A stretch of 64,000 bases of DNA from Candidatus Nezhaarchaeota archaeon (GTDB lineage: Archaea; Thermoproteota; Methanomethylicia; Nezhaarchaeales; WYZ-LMO8), in contig JASFYF010000001.1 of the NCBI GenBank assembly GCA_030055465.1, positions 634,447 to 698,446 on the forward strand, read 5' to 3'. Made by a program: the position numbers and the translations under genes. This document shows positions 1 to 10,034 of this stretch, one piece after another. Position 1 is the stretch's first letter, and each line of letters starts with the position of its first letter. The notes beneath the pieces were generated by a model. That model had not been told where the DNA came from. It did not search any database and was given only the letters and a program-made list of their open reading frames with translations.

Positions 1-1061
1 ACGGATTGAAAGACGTAGGATGGGGCGTGACCTAAGCCCGTTCCCTCTATGACTACTCCTTTAAAGCCGGCTTGAATGGGCCACTCCACTGCTTCATGAG
101 GTATTCCCGGGTACACCTTGAGTAGGGCAACCCGGGGCTCGAACTCCGGGTACACCTTGAAGCTACTTCTATCATTGCTACGCGGATTCAGGTCTTTCGC
201 TAAAACTTTAACTTCTTTACCCCCCTCTATCCTAGCTATGGGAGAGTCGTTTACAGCCTTGAAGGCATCCCTTCTGCTAGTGTGACATTTCCTGGTTCTC
301 GTACCTCTCAAAACCACTAGGGATTCATCGCTTAGAGTTTCGTGCATTACGACTACAACCTCAGCGAAGGGCGCACGTGCAGCCACAACAGCAGCTCCCA
401 TCATGTTCAACGCTGCGTCGCTTGATGGCCTATCAGACGAGCGCTGCGCCCCCACCAATACGACCGGGATGGGCAATCCTCGCAGAGCGAAGCTTAAAGC
501 AGCCGCCGTGTACCCTAGGGTGTCGGTGCCATGCGTTATTACTATTCCTTGAACCTCCCCGTCTCGCACTTCGTCGGCAACGGCCCTAGCCACAGTTGAC
601 CAGTGCTCGGGCCGCATATCCTCACTGAAGATAGTGAATAGGTTGCGAGTGGATATCGCAGCGATATCGCCAAGCTCCGGTATGGATGCGTAAAGATCTT
701 CAGCTGATAGGGAAGGATACACGGCCCCGGTCCTGTACTCCACCCTACTTGCAATTGTTCCCCCTGTGCCGATAACCGAGACCTTGGGCAATGTTCTCTT
801 AATAGCCGGCAGCGAATCGTGATGAGGCAGTGGGTTATTACGATGCTTAAAAGCAAGCTCAATTCTAGTTTCGGAGATCTTAAAGCCCACGTTGTAGCCG
901 TTATCCATCTTTATGAGGACGTATTCGTCGCCCAAAACCTCCGTCCTAGGCATGAGAATGCCCTCGTACACTGAGCCGCCTTTAAACACTCTCACCCTGT
1001 CGTAGACCTCCAACCCCAACTTCTTTAGGGGTAAGGGAACGTCGCCCTCCTCTGAATGCAA
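1..1061 (-). CDS. gatD: Glu-tRNA(Gln) amidotransferase subunit D (asparaginase-like), truncated by the left window edge
   Basis: Reverse-strand translation reads LHSEEGDVPLPLKKLGLEVYDRVRVFKGGSVYEGILMPRTEVLGDEYVLIKMDNGYNVGFKI...KVSVIGTGGTIASRVEY...GIVITHGTDTLGYTAAAL, with asparaginase GTGGTIAS and HGTDT motifs plus the GatD N-terminal domain. Probable TTG start; the upstream in-frame codon is a TAA stop. Not in the ORF track. Confidence 0.88.
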   Translation of the reverse strand, partial: MHSEEGDVPLPLKKLGLEVYDRVRVFKGGSVYEGILMPRTEVLGDEYVLIKMDNGYNVGFKISETRIELAFKHRNNPLPHHDSLPAIKRTLPKVSVIGTGGTIASRVEYRTGAVYPSLSAEDLYASIPELGDIAAISTRNLFTIFSEDMRPEHWSTVARAVADEVRDGEVQGIVITHGTDTLGYTAAALSFALRGLPIPVVLVGAQRSSDRPSSDAALNMMGAAVVAARAPFAEVVVVMHETLSDESLVVLRGTRTRKCHTSRRDAFKAVNDSPIARIEGGKEVKVLAKDLNPRSNDRSSFKVYPEFEPRVALLKVYPGIPHEAVEWPIQAGFKGVVIEGTGLGHAPSYVFQS

Positions 1062-1215
1062 GAAGCTTTCACCATCAACCCTTGCTAGTTAGGTGAAGAC
1101 ACTGACGGGTTAACTAAAAAGTTATGCCTCACATGCCAATCGCTAAAGCGATCACAGGATATTGGGATGCGATGCCCCTTAAACTGGAACTCGCTATACC
1201 GAAAAAATCAAGGTT

Positions 1216-1377
1216 TTAGGTGGCAGCCTCCTTCTGCTGTGGGGCCTTTATAAACCTCTTAACGTACTCCCTATGGTTTTTAACTCGCGGTATCGGTGTC
1301 TTCTTTGGTTTAGGCGGTATTTTAGGTGTTTGGGACCTTACTTTACCAGCTTTTGTTAGCGAACCATGAGATGGCAC
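1216..1377 (-). CDS. rps30e: 30S ribosomal protein eS30, 53 aa, GTG start
   Basis: Reverse-strand translation (V/M)[52 protein letters not shown]; the HGSLT(K/R)[10 protein letters not shown] signature is eS30. Below the ORF-track length cutoff. Confidence 0.9.
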   Translation of the reverse strand: MPSHGSLTKAGKVRSQTPKIPPKPKKTPIPRVKNHREYVKRFIKAPQQKEAAT

Positions 1378-1535
1378 GAGAATTCACCGACCCCGTATGC
1401 TATCAAAGCAGTGAAGCGCAGGAAAATATAAAGTTAGTGTCGATATGGTCGAGTGGTGGTTTAAGGCCGTGCCAATTGATGTTGTCCAGTATCGACCTTT
1501 ATTGGGCTCAAAAACGGCTTCCCGAGGCTGAGCGG

Positions 1536-2405
1536 TCATCCGCTACCTGAGAGCACGCTTTCCCTCAAGCCCAGAGGACTTCGACGAGTTACACCAAACT
1601 CATTTAAGCCTCGAAGCCTAGAATGGTTAAAAACCGGTCCATCCCTGCACACTCTAAAGCCGTTTACAGCGCAAGAACCACATATGCCCACACCACACTT
1701 CACGTAGCGTTCGAGGAGGAATTGATGTGGGAGTCTCATAGTCGACAGCAACCTATGAAGGTTGAAGAGCATGGGCTCGGGACCACATGCATAAACATAG
1801 GAGAACCTCTTGTACCTCTGCCTTAAAATGCTGTTGACAGCATCGACGACCGTCCCTCTAACTCCCAGCTCACCGGTATCTGTGGATACCGCAAAGTTGT
1901 CTCCAACGAGTTTCGAAACCTCATCCACAAAGAAGGAATCGGCAGCGCTCCTGAAGCCTAGGACAACGTAAAGGTTGAAGCCTTTGCCGACCAAATCCTT
2001 TATCAAGGGGAGCAAGGGCGCAACCCCTACGCCTCCTCCAGCAACGAGGACTGGTTCGTCCTCATCGCTCCTATGGTGTAGGTCTCGAGGAATCGTAAAT
2101 CCGTTGCCGTAAGGGCCGCGCGCAAAAACCGAGTTGCCAACGCTTAGCTCTGAAAGCGCAGCGGTCCCAGCCCCCCTGACTTTAAATGTAAGCTTCACAA
2201 CGCGTTTTCCAACATCGTAGTCCGAGGGGGATAGTGGGAATTCGTCTATTCCGGGTAGCCACACCATCAAGAAGCGCCCAGGCCTCAACCCCCTCATAGT
2301 ATTTGGTTCAAAGCTGAAAGTCTCCGAGAATATCTTATGCGCCTCCTCCTTCCTGCTTATAAGGGTGAACTTGGCGTAGTACGTTGTGGACACCTCAATG
2401 CGCAA
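1536..2405 (-). CDS. pyrK: dihydroorotate dehydrogenase electron transfer subunit (FAD / [2Fe-2S])
   Basis: Ferredoxin-reductase-like fold with VLVAGGGVGVAPLLPL and a C-terminal Cys cluster CGVGICGSC...C; overlaps pyrD. Confidence 0.88.
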   Translation of the reverse strand: MRIEVSTTYYAKFTLISRKEEAHKIFSETFSFEPNTMRGLRPGRFLMVWLPGIDEFPLSPSDYDVGKRVVKLTFKVRGAGTAALSELSVGNSVFARGPYGNGFTIPRDLHHRSDEDEPVLVAGGGVGVAPLLPLIKDLVGKGFNLYVVLGFRSAADSFFVDEVSKLVGDNFAVSTDTGELGVRGTVVDAVNSILRQRYKRFSYVYACGPEPMLFNLHRLLSTMRLPHQFLLERYVKCGVGICGSCAVNGFRVCRDGPVFNHSRLRGLNEFGVTRRSPLGLRESVLSGSG

Positions 2406-3306
2406 CGCCTATCAAGTCCTTTAGACTTGAGAGGCCCTCCTTCCTCATGAAGCTCTCGATACCGTTTAAAAGTTTTCTGAATGCGCGGAGGCCTTCCTTA
2501 TAAACTGCTGTTCCCAGCTGAACAGCGGAGGCTCCAGCCATCAGGAACTCAATGACGTCTTCCCAGCTCATTATTCCTCCGACACCTATGAGTGGTATTT
2601 TAAACTCCTCGTACAGTTCATATATTACTCGCAACGCTATGGGCTTTATTGCTGGCCCTGAAAGTCCTCCATAAATTGCAGACAGTACTGGCCTCTTGGC
2701 CTCTATGTCTATCGCTGTGGCCCTCACCGTATTTATTGCGGTTACAGCTGATGCCCCATGCTTTATCGCAGCCTCAACCACCTCCCTAAGATTTGTGGTT
2801 AGGCCTATCTTTACAAAGATCGGCAAGTCCGTGACATCGCGTACCGCCTTCACTACCTGCGCCGTAAGCCTTGGATCCTCAGAGAATAGCCTCGTTTCCT
2901 TTACGTGCGGGCATGAAAGGTTAAGCTCGAAGGCCTTGCCCATGCCGTGCTCTGCTATGAGTTTCACGGCTTCTTCATAGCCCGCTACATCGGAGCCTGC
3001 AATGCTGAATATCACTGGTACGTCCACGAGCTTTCCCTGCAGCTCAAGGCATTCCTTCAAGTACTCCTTGACGCCGGGGTTTGCGAGGCCAATTGCGTTT
3101 ATTAAGCCGTAGCGCAATTCAACCAGAACTGGGTTTGGGTAACCGCTCCTTGGATGTAAGGTAAGGGACTTGGTGGTAACGGCGGCGGCGCCAGCTTTGT
3201 GCGCCTTTACGAGCATAGAAGGAGTGGTTCCCAGAATCCCCGACGCAAGTACCAGGGGATTCTTCAATTTTAACGATGCCACTTCCACCTCTAGATCCAT
3301 CGTCAT
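2395..3306 (-). CDS. pyrD: dihydroorotate dehydrogenase, catalytic subunit
   Basis: KNPLVLASGILG, ELNLSCPHVK, IPLIGVGGIMSWEDVIEFLMAGASAVQLGTA motifs. Start likely internal to the ORF (MTMDLEVEV). Confidence 0.93.
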   Translation of the reverse strand: MTMDLEVEVASLKLKNPLVLASGILGTTPSMLVKAHKAGAAAVTTKSLTLHPRSGYPNPVLVELRYGLINAIGLANPGVKEYLKECLELQGKLVDVPVIFSIAGSDVAGYEEAVKLIAEHGMGKAFELNLSCPHVKETRLFSEDPRLTAQVVKAVRDVTDLPIFVKIGLTTNLREVVEAAIKHGASAVTAINTVRATAIDIEAKRPVLSAIYGGLSGPAIKPIALRVIYELYEEFKIPLIGVGGIMSWEDVIEFLMAGASAVQLGTAVYKEGLRAFRKLLNGIESFMRKEGLSSLKDLIGVAH

Positions 3307-3330
3307 CCTCGTAGATAACCGAAAAAAACA

Positions 3331-3340
3331 GTTATATATT
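3331..3340 (+). promoter_or_regulatory. candidate archaeal BRE/TATA promoter upstream of nop5-flpA
   Basis: gaaaaaaacaGTTATATATT in the pyrD/nop5 divergent gap, about 50 nt before the nop5 ATG. Confidence 0.4.
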
Positions 3341-3392
3341 ATCATGGTTTTATGTTCTAGTCGAAAGATGCCGAATAAGGAGAAAAGAAAAC

Positions 3393-4601
3393 ATGAAGGG
3401 ATACGTTATTGGCAGCTTCATGGGCTTCCTACTTTGCAACGATAAGGGCGAGGTCGTCGAAAAAGCGTTGTTCCCATCAAACCCGCAGGTGCAAGCTGAA
3501 AGGCTCTACATGTTAAGCAGAGGAGAAGCCATTGAAGAAGTGAAGCTCCTCTGCGAGAAGGCCTACAACCTTGGTTTAGATGAACTTGTAGTCGAGGATC
3601 CTACTCTGGCTAAAGTATTTGTAGGCGCTGGGTTTCAAAACGTGAAGGTCGAATCCCCAAATAACGTCGGCAAGGTGTTGAGGGCTCAGATGTTCAGGTT
3701 AGTTGTTGGGCTCGGCTACTCTGAAAACGAAGAAGAGGCATTTCGAAGGCTTCAACAGATGGCTTACCACCTAAGTGCCAAGAGGGTTGTTGAAGCCGTG
3801 GAGAAGAGGGACCTGTTGGTAGCTCAAGCGGTCTCGTGTATAGATGAAGTTGAGAAAATGTTAAACATATTGGCTTCGCGGCTCAGGGAATGGTATGGCA
3901 TACATTTCCCTGAGCTTGGAAATGCGCTTAAAGATCACGAGGCCTTCTTGAAGGCAGTGATGGCTGTAGGACATAGAAGCACTATTAAGAGGCAGGATGC
4001 TGCAAGCCATCTAAGCTTCATAAAGGATAGATTGCCGCAACTTGCGCGCGACGTGGATTCGTCTTTAGGTGCTGACGTCCTCCCGAAAGATGTGGAAATG
4101 ATGAAGAAGGTTGCGTCGGCTACTCTTGAATTGTACCGTTTGAACGATGAACTTCGGAAATACGTCGAAGAGGTAATGGGTGAGGTTGCCCCCAACATAA
4201 AGGAGCTCGTGGGGCCCGTGTTAGGCGCTAGGCTCATATGTCTTGCCGGAGGCCTTGAAAGGTTGGCAAAAATGCCTGCAAGCACCGTACAGCTACTGGG
4301 CGCCGAAAAAGCACTCTTCAGGTCTCTAAAGACTGGAAGCAAGCCGCCGAAGCACGGCGTGATCTTTCAGCATCCGGAAGTTCATAAATCGCCAAGGTGG
4401 CAGAGGGGCAAGATAGCTAGGGCATTAGCCGGCAAAATAGCGATAGCCGCTAGGGTTGATTACTTCACAGGCGAGTATGTAGCTGACGAGTTAAAGGAGG
4501 AGTTGGAAAGCAGGATAAAGGAAGTGAAGGAGATTTACAAGGAGCCGCCGAGGAAGGTCAAAGAGAAAGAGAAGAAGCCGAAGCATCGGTGGAGAAGGTG
4601 A
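3393..4601 (+). CDS. nop5: C/D box sRNP protein Nop5 (Nop56/58 family)
   Basis: NOP domain: IKELVGPVLGARLICLAGGLERLAKMPASTVQLLGAEKALFRSLKTGSKPPKHGVIFQHPEV; Lys-rich C-terminal tail; followed by fibrillarin. Confidence 0.95.
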   Translation: MKGYVIGSFMGFLLCNDKGEVVEKALFPSNPQVQAERLYMLSRGEAIEEVKLLCEKAYNLGLDELVVEDPTLAKVFVGAGFQNVKVESPNNVGKVLRAQMFRLVVGLGYSENEEEAFRRLQQMAYHLSAKRVVEAVEKRDLLVAQAVSCIDEVEKMLNILASRLREWYGIHFPELGNALKDHEAFLKAVMAVGHRSTIKRQDAASHLSFIKDRLPQLARDVDSSLGADVLPKDVEMMKKVASATLELYRLNDELRKYVEEVMGEVAPNIKELVGPVLGARLICLAGGLERLAKMPASTVQLLGAEKALFRSLKTGSKPPKHGVIFQHPEVHKSPRWQRGKIARALAGKIAIAARVDYFTGEYVADELKEELESRIKEVKEIYKEPPRKVKEKEKKPKHRWRR

Positions 4602-5296
4602 TGACCATGATCGTCAGGAAGAACGAAAAATTGAGGGGGGTATACGTAGTGGAGTTTGATGACGGGTTGATACGCTTGGCGACCCGCAACATGTCGCCGG
4701 GCTTCAGAGTATACGGTGAGGAGCTTGTCCAGCATGAAGGATTGGAGCTCAGAATATGGGATGCGTACAGGTCTAAGTTAGCAGCGGCCTTCATAAAGGG
4801 GTTGGAGTTCTCCCCCTTGAAGGAGGGGGCTAAGGTCTTATACTTGGGCGCCGCATCGGGAACAACGTGTTCGCACGTCTCAGACCTAGTTGAAGAAAGA
4901 GGAAGAGTGTACGGCGTTGAGTTCTCCGCTAGAGTTATGAGGGAATTCCTCGAGAGAGTTGTCAAGCATAGGAAGAACGTTATACCAATATTAGCTGATG
5001 CGCGCTTCCCTGCAGGATATGCATACATGGTTGAAGAAGTCGAAGTTATATATCAAGACGTAGCACAGCCTTATCAGAGCAAGATATTGATAGATAACGC
5101 TGAGTTCTACCTTAAAGATGGGGGTTGGGCTTTGCTTGCCATAAAGGCAAGGAGCATCGACGTGACCAAAGAGCCTTCAGAGGTGTACAAGAGAGAGGTG
5201 GAGACATTGAAGAGGGGGGGCTTTGATATAGTTCAAGTAGTGCACTTAGAACCCTACGACGTTGACCATGCAATGATCTTAGCGCGCAAGGTGTAG
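4589..5296 (+). CDS. flpA: fibrillarin-like rRNA/tRNA 2'-O-methyltransferase
   Basis: VLYLGAASGTTCSHVSDLV, GRVYGVEFSARVMREF, VIYQDVAQPYQ, LAIKARSIDVTK motifs; overlaps nop5. Confidence 0.96.
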   Translation: MEKVMTMIVRKNEKLRGVYVVEFDDGLIRLATRNMSPGFRVYGEELVQHEGLELRIWDAYRSKLAAAFIKGLEFSPLKEGAKVLYLGAASGTTCSHVSDLVEERGRVYGVEFSARVMREFLERVVKHRKNVIPILADARFPAGYAYMVEEVEVIYQDVAQPYQSKILIDNAEFYLKDGGWALLAIKARSIDVTKEPSEVYKREVETLKRGGFDIVQVVHLEPYDVDHAMILARKV

Positions 5297-5781
5297 TGTG
5301 GTTGCTTGACCGCTCCTACGGTTTCAGAGATGGATTCCTCCAGCGAGTGCACGGCCTCCTGAAGAGGGAAGTAGAGAGAATAAACGACCACTTGCCTAAA
5401 GAAAGTAAAACCCTTAAAGAGCTTTTAGCTATGGAGGAGCCCAAGGTTACGACGAGAGCAGGCGATGATTTAGTAATGGAAAAAAGCGAACTAGAGCTCC
5501 TCGAGAGGTTGTTGCCTGAGAAGTACCACGAGAGGTTAAAGTTACCTATAGTGATATTGCGCATGATAGGGATGGGTGAAGGGGTTTACATGATATGTGG
5601 AAGCGATGCGGAGGTTCAAGCCATTGAAAGCGTGCTGGGCTCGAGGGGGGCAGTACATCAGCATCAGGGTAAAGCTTTTTTATATAAGCCCTACGTAGCT
5701 ATTCTGAAGGGCAAGCTGAGGACAACAACAGTAATAGGGTTCATACCTACCGAAGAAGGGGTTTTAACCCCATGCTGCTAG
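5296..5781 (+). CDS. DUF61 / UPF0216 family protein
   Basis: Size, archaeal-style sequence (INDHLPKESKTLKELLAMEEPKVTTRAGD) and junction with the fibrillarin gene resemble the UPF0216 family. Confidence 0.65.
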   Translation: MWLLDRSYGFRDGFLQRVHGLLKREVERINDHLPKESKTLKELLAMEEPKVTTRAGDDLVMEKSELELLERLLPEKYHERLKLPIVILRMIGMGEGVYMICGSDAEVQAIESVLGSRGAVHQHQGKAFLYKPYVAILKGKLRTTTVIGFIPTEEGVLTPCC

Positions 5782-6737
5782 AAACCGTAATAGCAAAGGT
5801 CAGGGGTGCGTTACGGGATAGAGGGTTTGAAGTTTCAAGGCCTTACGTTAATGAGAGGAGCTCAATAAATATCGTCGCCAGGAACGATGATAGATTAATA
5901 CTTGTAAAGGCCTTAAAAAAAATGGATGAGCTGAAGACGTGCTGCTCTATGGAAATCAAAAAAGCCAGCTATGCCCTCAAGGCCTCCCCAATAGTTGTCA
6001 GCGAGGGCGAAGAGGAGGAAATAGATGAGGAGGCCGTGTACGAAAAGTATGGAGTTTACATATTGCACCCAAATACTTTGAAGAGCTACTTGGAAGACAG
6101 AAAACAATACGTGTATTATAAGGGTGGACGGTTCTACGCTAGGATTAACGGGGAAAAACTTCGGGAGATACGGGAGAGAGTTGGGTTATCGCTTGGTGGA
6201 TTAGCCGGCATGCTTGGTATTACCAGGAAAGCCGTCTACGAGTACGAGAGAAACGAAATGGATGCAGCCATAGATGTTGCCGCGAAGCTTTACGACATCT
6301 TAAAAGATCTTGTAGGTGAGGGAGAGGCCATTCAAGCATTTAAACCTGTCGACATTTTGGGATCGACAGCTGAGTTCAAGGCGGAGGAAGGAGTCCCCAC
6401 AGCAAACATCAAATTTAAAGGGCGCAAATTCCAAGAAGAAGTAACCTCTAAGCTCTTGACTCTAGGATTTTCAGTCCTCAAGTTCAGAGAGGCACCGTTC
6501 AATTTGATAGCCAAGAGGAATAACGATAAAAGAAAAACCATATTGATCCTAGCTGTAGAAGCGTTAAACTGTAAAACAAAAGAAGAAGCGGAATTCCTTA
6601 GGGATGCTGCCGAACTGGCTGAGGTTAAAGAGCTCGTGATAACGCGTAAGGAAGCGCGTGAAGAAGGGATAATAAGCTCCAAGATGTTGGAAGGTATAAG
6701 TAGTGCCGAAGAGCTCATAGAAGTCACGGAGCCGTGA
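5772..6737 (+). CDS. archaeal HTH-type transcriptional regulator (COG1395-like): XRE HTH plus nuclease-like flanking domains
   Basis: LREIRERVGLSLGGLAGMLGITRKAVYEYERNEMDAAIDVAAKL is an XRE HTH; overall architecture matches the archaeal COG1395 regulators. Confidence 0.75.
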   Translation: MLLETVIAKVRGALRDRGFEVSRPYVNERSSINIVARNDDRLILVKALKKMDELKTCCSMEIKKASYALKASPIVVSEGEEEEIDEEAVYEKYGVYILHPNTLKSYLEDRKQYVYYKGGRFYARINGEKLREIRERVGLSLGGLAGMLGITRKAVYEYERNEMDAAIDVAAKLYDILKDLVGEGEAIQAFKPVDILGSTAEFKAEEGVPTANIKFKGRKFQEEVTSKLLTLGFSVLKFREAPFNLIAKRNNDKRKTILILAVEALNCKTKEEAEFLRDAAELAEVKELVITRKEAREEGIISSKMLEGISSAEELIEVTEP

Positions 6738-6739
6738 GC

Positions 6740-7975
6740 TCAGCTCATCAAGAAGTTGAGCAGCTCTGAAATCCTACCGTTGAACCTCAAGCCTTTGAAG
6801 TTGAAGTGCGTCGGCGAAGCATAAAATCCTTGAGATCTTAAGCGCTCTATGAGCTTTTGCGTTTTCGGTTCCCTTATTCTGTACACCCGAGATAAAGAGC
6901 TTAGCGTGTAGTATGTTGGAGGTCCATCAGCCTCGGCGACTATTAAGCTGAGTAGCTTTTTAAGGGAGGACTTAGACGACAAATAATCCATCATCGATAG
7001 GGTTGCACAAAGCTCCTCGCAGAACCTCTTATCGAATATGGCTCCTGTCCAAAGGGGACCTGCGAGCTTCATTGCGCCGCCGCAGTTTTCGCAGAGGGTA
7101 CTGCGCAACCCAACATCGCTAATGTCCACGACCTCTCTGTGCAAGCACTTAAAGCAATGGTAGAGAAAGCCAACCCCCCCGACACTTTTAGTAGAAAGCA
7201 ATTGAACGTAAACCCTTACATAGTGCCTTGTGCTGTGGGCTGTTAAGGGCTTTATGGATAGGTTGTACTTGCTTGCCTCTCTATAGAGGAGGTATAGGAG
7301 TAATCGTACAGCAATTTCATGGCAGTACTCGGTCCTCAACGAGAGACCACCATACCTCCTCAGCGCTACTTCTGGGTAGACCCCGCATAGAGGAGGCATA
7401 TCCGTCGCAGTGACGGCTATAACGCCACCTATAAGGGTTGAGCGTATAGCTGAATCCACGTAGGGCGCTGGCGAACCAAAGGGATCTACATCCACTACGT
7501 CGAATCGCCCGCCTTTAACACCATGTGCAGAGAGGAATTCATTGGCATCAGAAAGCTCTACGCGCACCTTACATTGTAAGCCGTTCAAGGCTACGCTCAT
7601 GCGGGCAAAGTCCACGGCCACCGGATTGATGTCAGATATCACCACTTCGCGAACCTCGTCAACCTCCTTGGCGTACCTAAGCCCCCGGACTCCGCTTGCC
7701 GTTAAGGGCTCGGCAACCCTTATTGGCCTCCCCTTTAACCTAGCATAGGTCTTTAGAAAGCATAGAGAGAAGTCCCTGGAAAACGCTGTAAAGGCATTGT
7801 AGAACAATACCTTCTTAGCTGCTTCACTACCAAGGACTTTTTCGTCGGGCAACAACACCGTCACCTTGCCCTCCTGAAGGATTTTTAGAGGCACCTTAAC
7901 CCAACGTTGCCGAGTCTCGGTATGCCTGCCTTCCTTAAGCTTCTCCACCTTCATCGCCCCTTTTAACGATCCCAT
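6740..7975 (-). CDS. trm1: tRNA (guanine26-N2)-dimethyltransferase
   Basis: VFYNAFTAFSRDFSLCFLKTYARLKGRPIRVAEPLTASGVRGLRYAKE, DVVDVDPFGSPAPYVDSAIR, zinc ribbon CFKCLHRE...CENCGG. Confidence 0.95.
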   Translation of the reverse strand: MGSLKGAMKVEKLKEGRHTETRQRWVKVPLKILQEGKVTVLLPDEKVLGSEAAKKVLFYNAFTAFSRDFSLCFLKTYARLKGRPIRVAEPLTASGVRGLRYAKEVDEVREVVISDINPVAVDFARMSVALNGLQCKVRVELSDANEFLSAHGVKGGRFDVVDVDPFGSPAPYVDSAIRSTLIGGVIAVTATDMPPLCGVYPEVALRRYGGLSLRTEYCHEIAVRLLLYLLYREASKYNLSIKPLTAHSTRHYVRVYVQLLSTKSVGGVGFLYHCFKCLHREVVDISDVGLRSTLCENCGGAMKLAGPLWTGAIFDKRFCEELCATLSMMDYLSSKSSLKKLLSLIVAEADGPPTYYTLSSLSRVYRIREPKTQKLIERLRSQGFYASPTHFNFKGLRFNGRISELLNFLMS

Positions 7976-8095
7976 CCATAGACCCCAAGCCGCTTTGTGA
8001 TCTTCTTTGCTGATTCCATTTACTTCTTTCCATTAGCCTTAGAAAGGAAGTCCGCTGTGTCCGCTTTTCGGAGAAAAGCCGCTTGCCGAAATATT

Positions 8096-8728
8096 TTAAT
8101 CCTTAGCGTTTTTCGGGGCGGAGCCGTGAAAGCCCCTGCATATCACGTATATCTCCCTGCTTTGAGGCTTAGAGGCTTTAGGTTTAAAAAGCTTGACGTC
8201 GCGGAAAAGCTCTTTAAGCTTTAAGACCAAGATTCGAAGATCCTCGGCTTGGAAAGCCTTAATGACGGTCGCTCCTCCATCCTTCAGGGCTTTAAGTACG
8301 ATCGAGATTACGCATTCCACTAAGCTAATATGTCTCGCAACGTCAGTGGGCCATGCCCCAGTCAATTTGGGTGAGAGGTCCGACAGAACCACGTCGACCC
8401 TGCCCTTCGCTGCGCTGGTTATTTTCTCGTGGGTGTTCTCATCGCATACGTCGCCGACAATAGTGATAACGTTCGACATCGGAAGGGGTTTTATAGGTCT
8501 GATGTCAACTCCTATAACTAAACCCGCTCTACCCACCTTGCTTGCTGCTACTTGTAGCCACCCTCCCGGGTAAGCCCCCAAGTCCAATACTTTATCCCCC
8601 TTCTTAACTACCCTGAACCTTTCTATGATCTCAATAAGCTTAAAGGAAGCGCGGGATCTCAGCCCGCTCTCCCTAGCTCTCTTGTAATGCGGGTCCCTAG
8701 CCCTCTGAAGCCGCCATCTTCTCGACAT
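8096..8728 (-). CDS. rlmE: 23S rRNA 2'-O-ribose methyltransferase, FtsJ/RlmE family
   Basis: RSRASFKLIEIIERF, VLDLGAYPGGWLQVAASKVG, DVVLSDLSPKLTGAWPTD, VIKAFQ K-D-K-E type motifs. Confidence 0.93.
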   Translation of the reverse strand: MSRRWRLQRARDPHYKRARESGLRSRASFKLIEIIERFRVVKKGDKVLDLGAYPGGWLQVAASKVGRAGLVIGVDIRPIKPLPMSNVITIVGDVCDENTHEKITSAAKGRVDVVLSDLSPKLTGAWPTDVARHISLVECVISIVLKALKDGGATVIKAFQAEDLRILVLKLKELFRDVKLFKPKASKPQSREIYVICRGFHGSAPKNAKD

Positions 8729-8734
8729 TTCACA

Positions 8735-9097
8735 TCATTTCTCGTCCTTCAAAAGCCATGCCGTCAAGTCTTCGCATTTTTCGGGGTTTACATATTGTCC
8801 ACTGCCACAACGCACTAAGTTCATACATGAAAAGCAGGGGCATCCCCTCACACTTTCGAGGACTATCTCGAGCTTGTGGGATACCGCCATCAGCTTGAAG
8901 GTCTTTAGGCGGCCCCGTGTTATGGGCTCTCTAACTATGAGTCCCTTCCTCTCTAAAGCTGAGACTAGACGTGAGCCTTCCCGGCTGCTAACCTTTAGGC
9001 GCTTCCACAGGTCTCGCTGCAACATTCCCTGAGGCCCAGACTTCTTTATGAGTTCAAGCACTTTATCGCAGAGGCTTTCTGGCTCTCTCTTCTTCAT
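8735..9097 (-). CDS. transcription factor TFE-beta / Rpc34-like winged-helix protein with C-terminal Fe-S-type Cys motif
   Basis: N-terminal wHTH (LELIKKSGPQGMLQRDLWKRLKVSSREGSRLVSALERKGLIVREPI) and C-terminal GCPCFSCMNLVRCGSGQYVNPEKCEDLTAWL Cys cluster; overlaps tfb. Confidence 0.75.
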   Translation of the reverse strand: MKKREPESLCDKVLELIKKSGPQGMLQRDLWKRLKVSSREGSRLVSALERKGLIVREPITRGRLKTFKLMAVSHKLEIVLESVRGCPCFSCMNLVRCGSGQYVNPEKCEDLTAWLLKDEK

Positions 9098-9107
9098 AGG
9101 TAAGAGA

Positions 9108-10034
9108 TTATATCTTGACCACAAAATCAAGTTTTCGCATGAGCTCCTGGTACCTGTTACGTATCGTCACCTCAGTAACGTTAGCTGATAGAGCGATATC
9201 TCTTTGTGTGCACTTCACCTGTTGAAGTATGCTAGCGATGTATATCGATGCAGCGGCTATGCCCATCGGACCCCTACCTGATGTTAAGCCCATGCTTCTC
9301 GCGCTTTCCAGGATTGTTATGGCCAGCTTCTGGACTTCGTGCGATAGCCTAAGCTTATTTACGAGTCTAGGTATGAAGTTTACAGATGTCATAGGGGTAA
9401 TCTTGGTTAGAAGGGTCTTCAACAAAAGCCTGTAGCTTCGCCCTATCTCGCGCTTCTTTATGTTTACTGCCTGTGCTATCTCATCCAATGTCCTTGGTAT
9501 CCTGTTTTGCCTGCAAGCAGCGTATATCGCAGCTGCAACCATACTCTCAATCGACCTGCCTCTCACTAGTCTAGTCTCAATCATCCTCCTGTAGAATATG
9601 GCGGCGCTCTCCCTCACATTTCTCGGCAGACTGAGATGCGATGCAAACCTGTCCAGCTCCGACAACGCAAAAGTCAAGTTCCTTTCAAATGCGTTGGACA
9701 CCCTCGACCTCTGCTGCCACTTCTTCAGCTTGTAGATCTGGATTCGATGGGCTGGGCTCATAGGTTTCAGATGCCTGCTGTTGTGCCAATCTATTACGGT
9801 CGAAAGGCCTTTATCATGAATTGTAAGCGTGAGTGGGGCGCCCGCCCTAGCTTTTTTATCCTGCTGCTCTGAATCAAAGGCCCTCCATTCAGGACCCATA
9901 TCTATTATGCGCTCGCTTATAACTAAACCGCATCTTGCACAAGCCATTTCGGCCCTATCGTAATCCCTAAAAAATTCAATGCCACCGCATTCCGGGCATC
10001 TAAGTTCGGATTCGTCGACCAACTTATCCCTCAC
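9108..10034 (-). CDS. tfb: transcription initiation factor IIB (TFB)
   Basis: Zn ribbon CPECGGIEFFRDYDRAEMACARCGLVISERIIDMGPEWRAFDSEQ and two cyclin repeats (TSGRGPMGIAAASIYIAS). Confidence 0.97.
   Translation of the reverse strand: MRDKLVDESELRCPECGGIEFFRDYDRAEMACARCGLVISERIIDMGPEWRAFDSEQQDKKARAGAPLTLTIHDKGLSTVIDWHNSRHLKPMSPAHRIQIYKLKKWQQRSRVSNAFERNLTFALSELDRFASHLSLPRNVRESAAIFYRRMIETRLVRGRSIESMVAAAIYAACRQNRIPRTLDEIAQAVNIKKREIGRSYRLLLKTLLTKITPMTSVNFIPRLVNKLRLSHEVQKLAITILESARSMGLTSGRGPMGIAAASIYIASILQQVKCTQRDIALSANVTEVTIRNRYQELMRKLDFVVKI

Noticed and set aside
377-862. ORFs 377..589 (+) and 542..862 (-)
   Set aside because: Both lie out of frame with or antisense to the clearly recognisable GatD reading frame.
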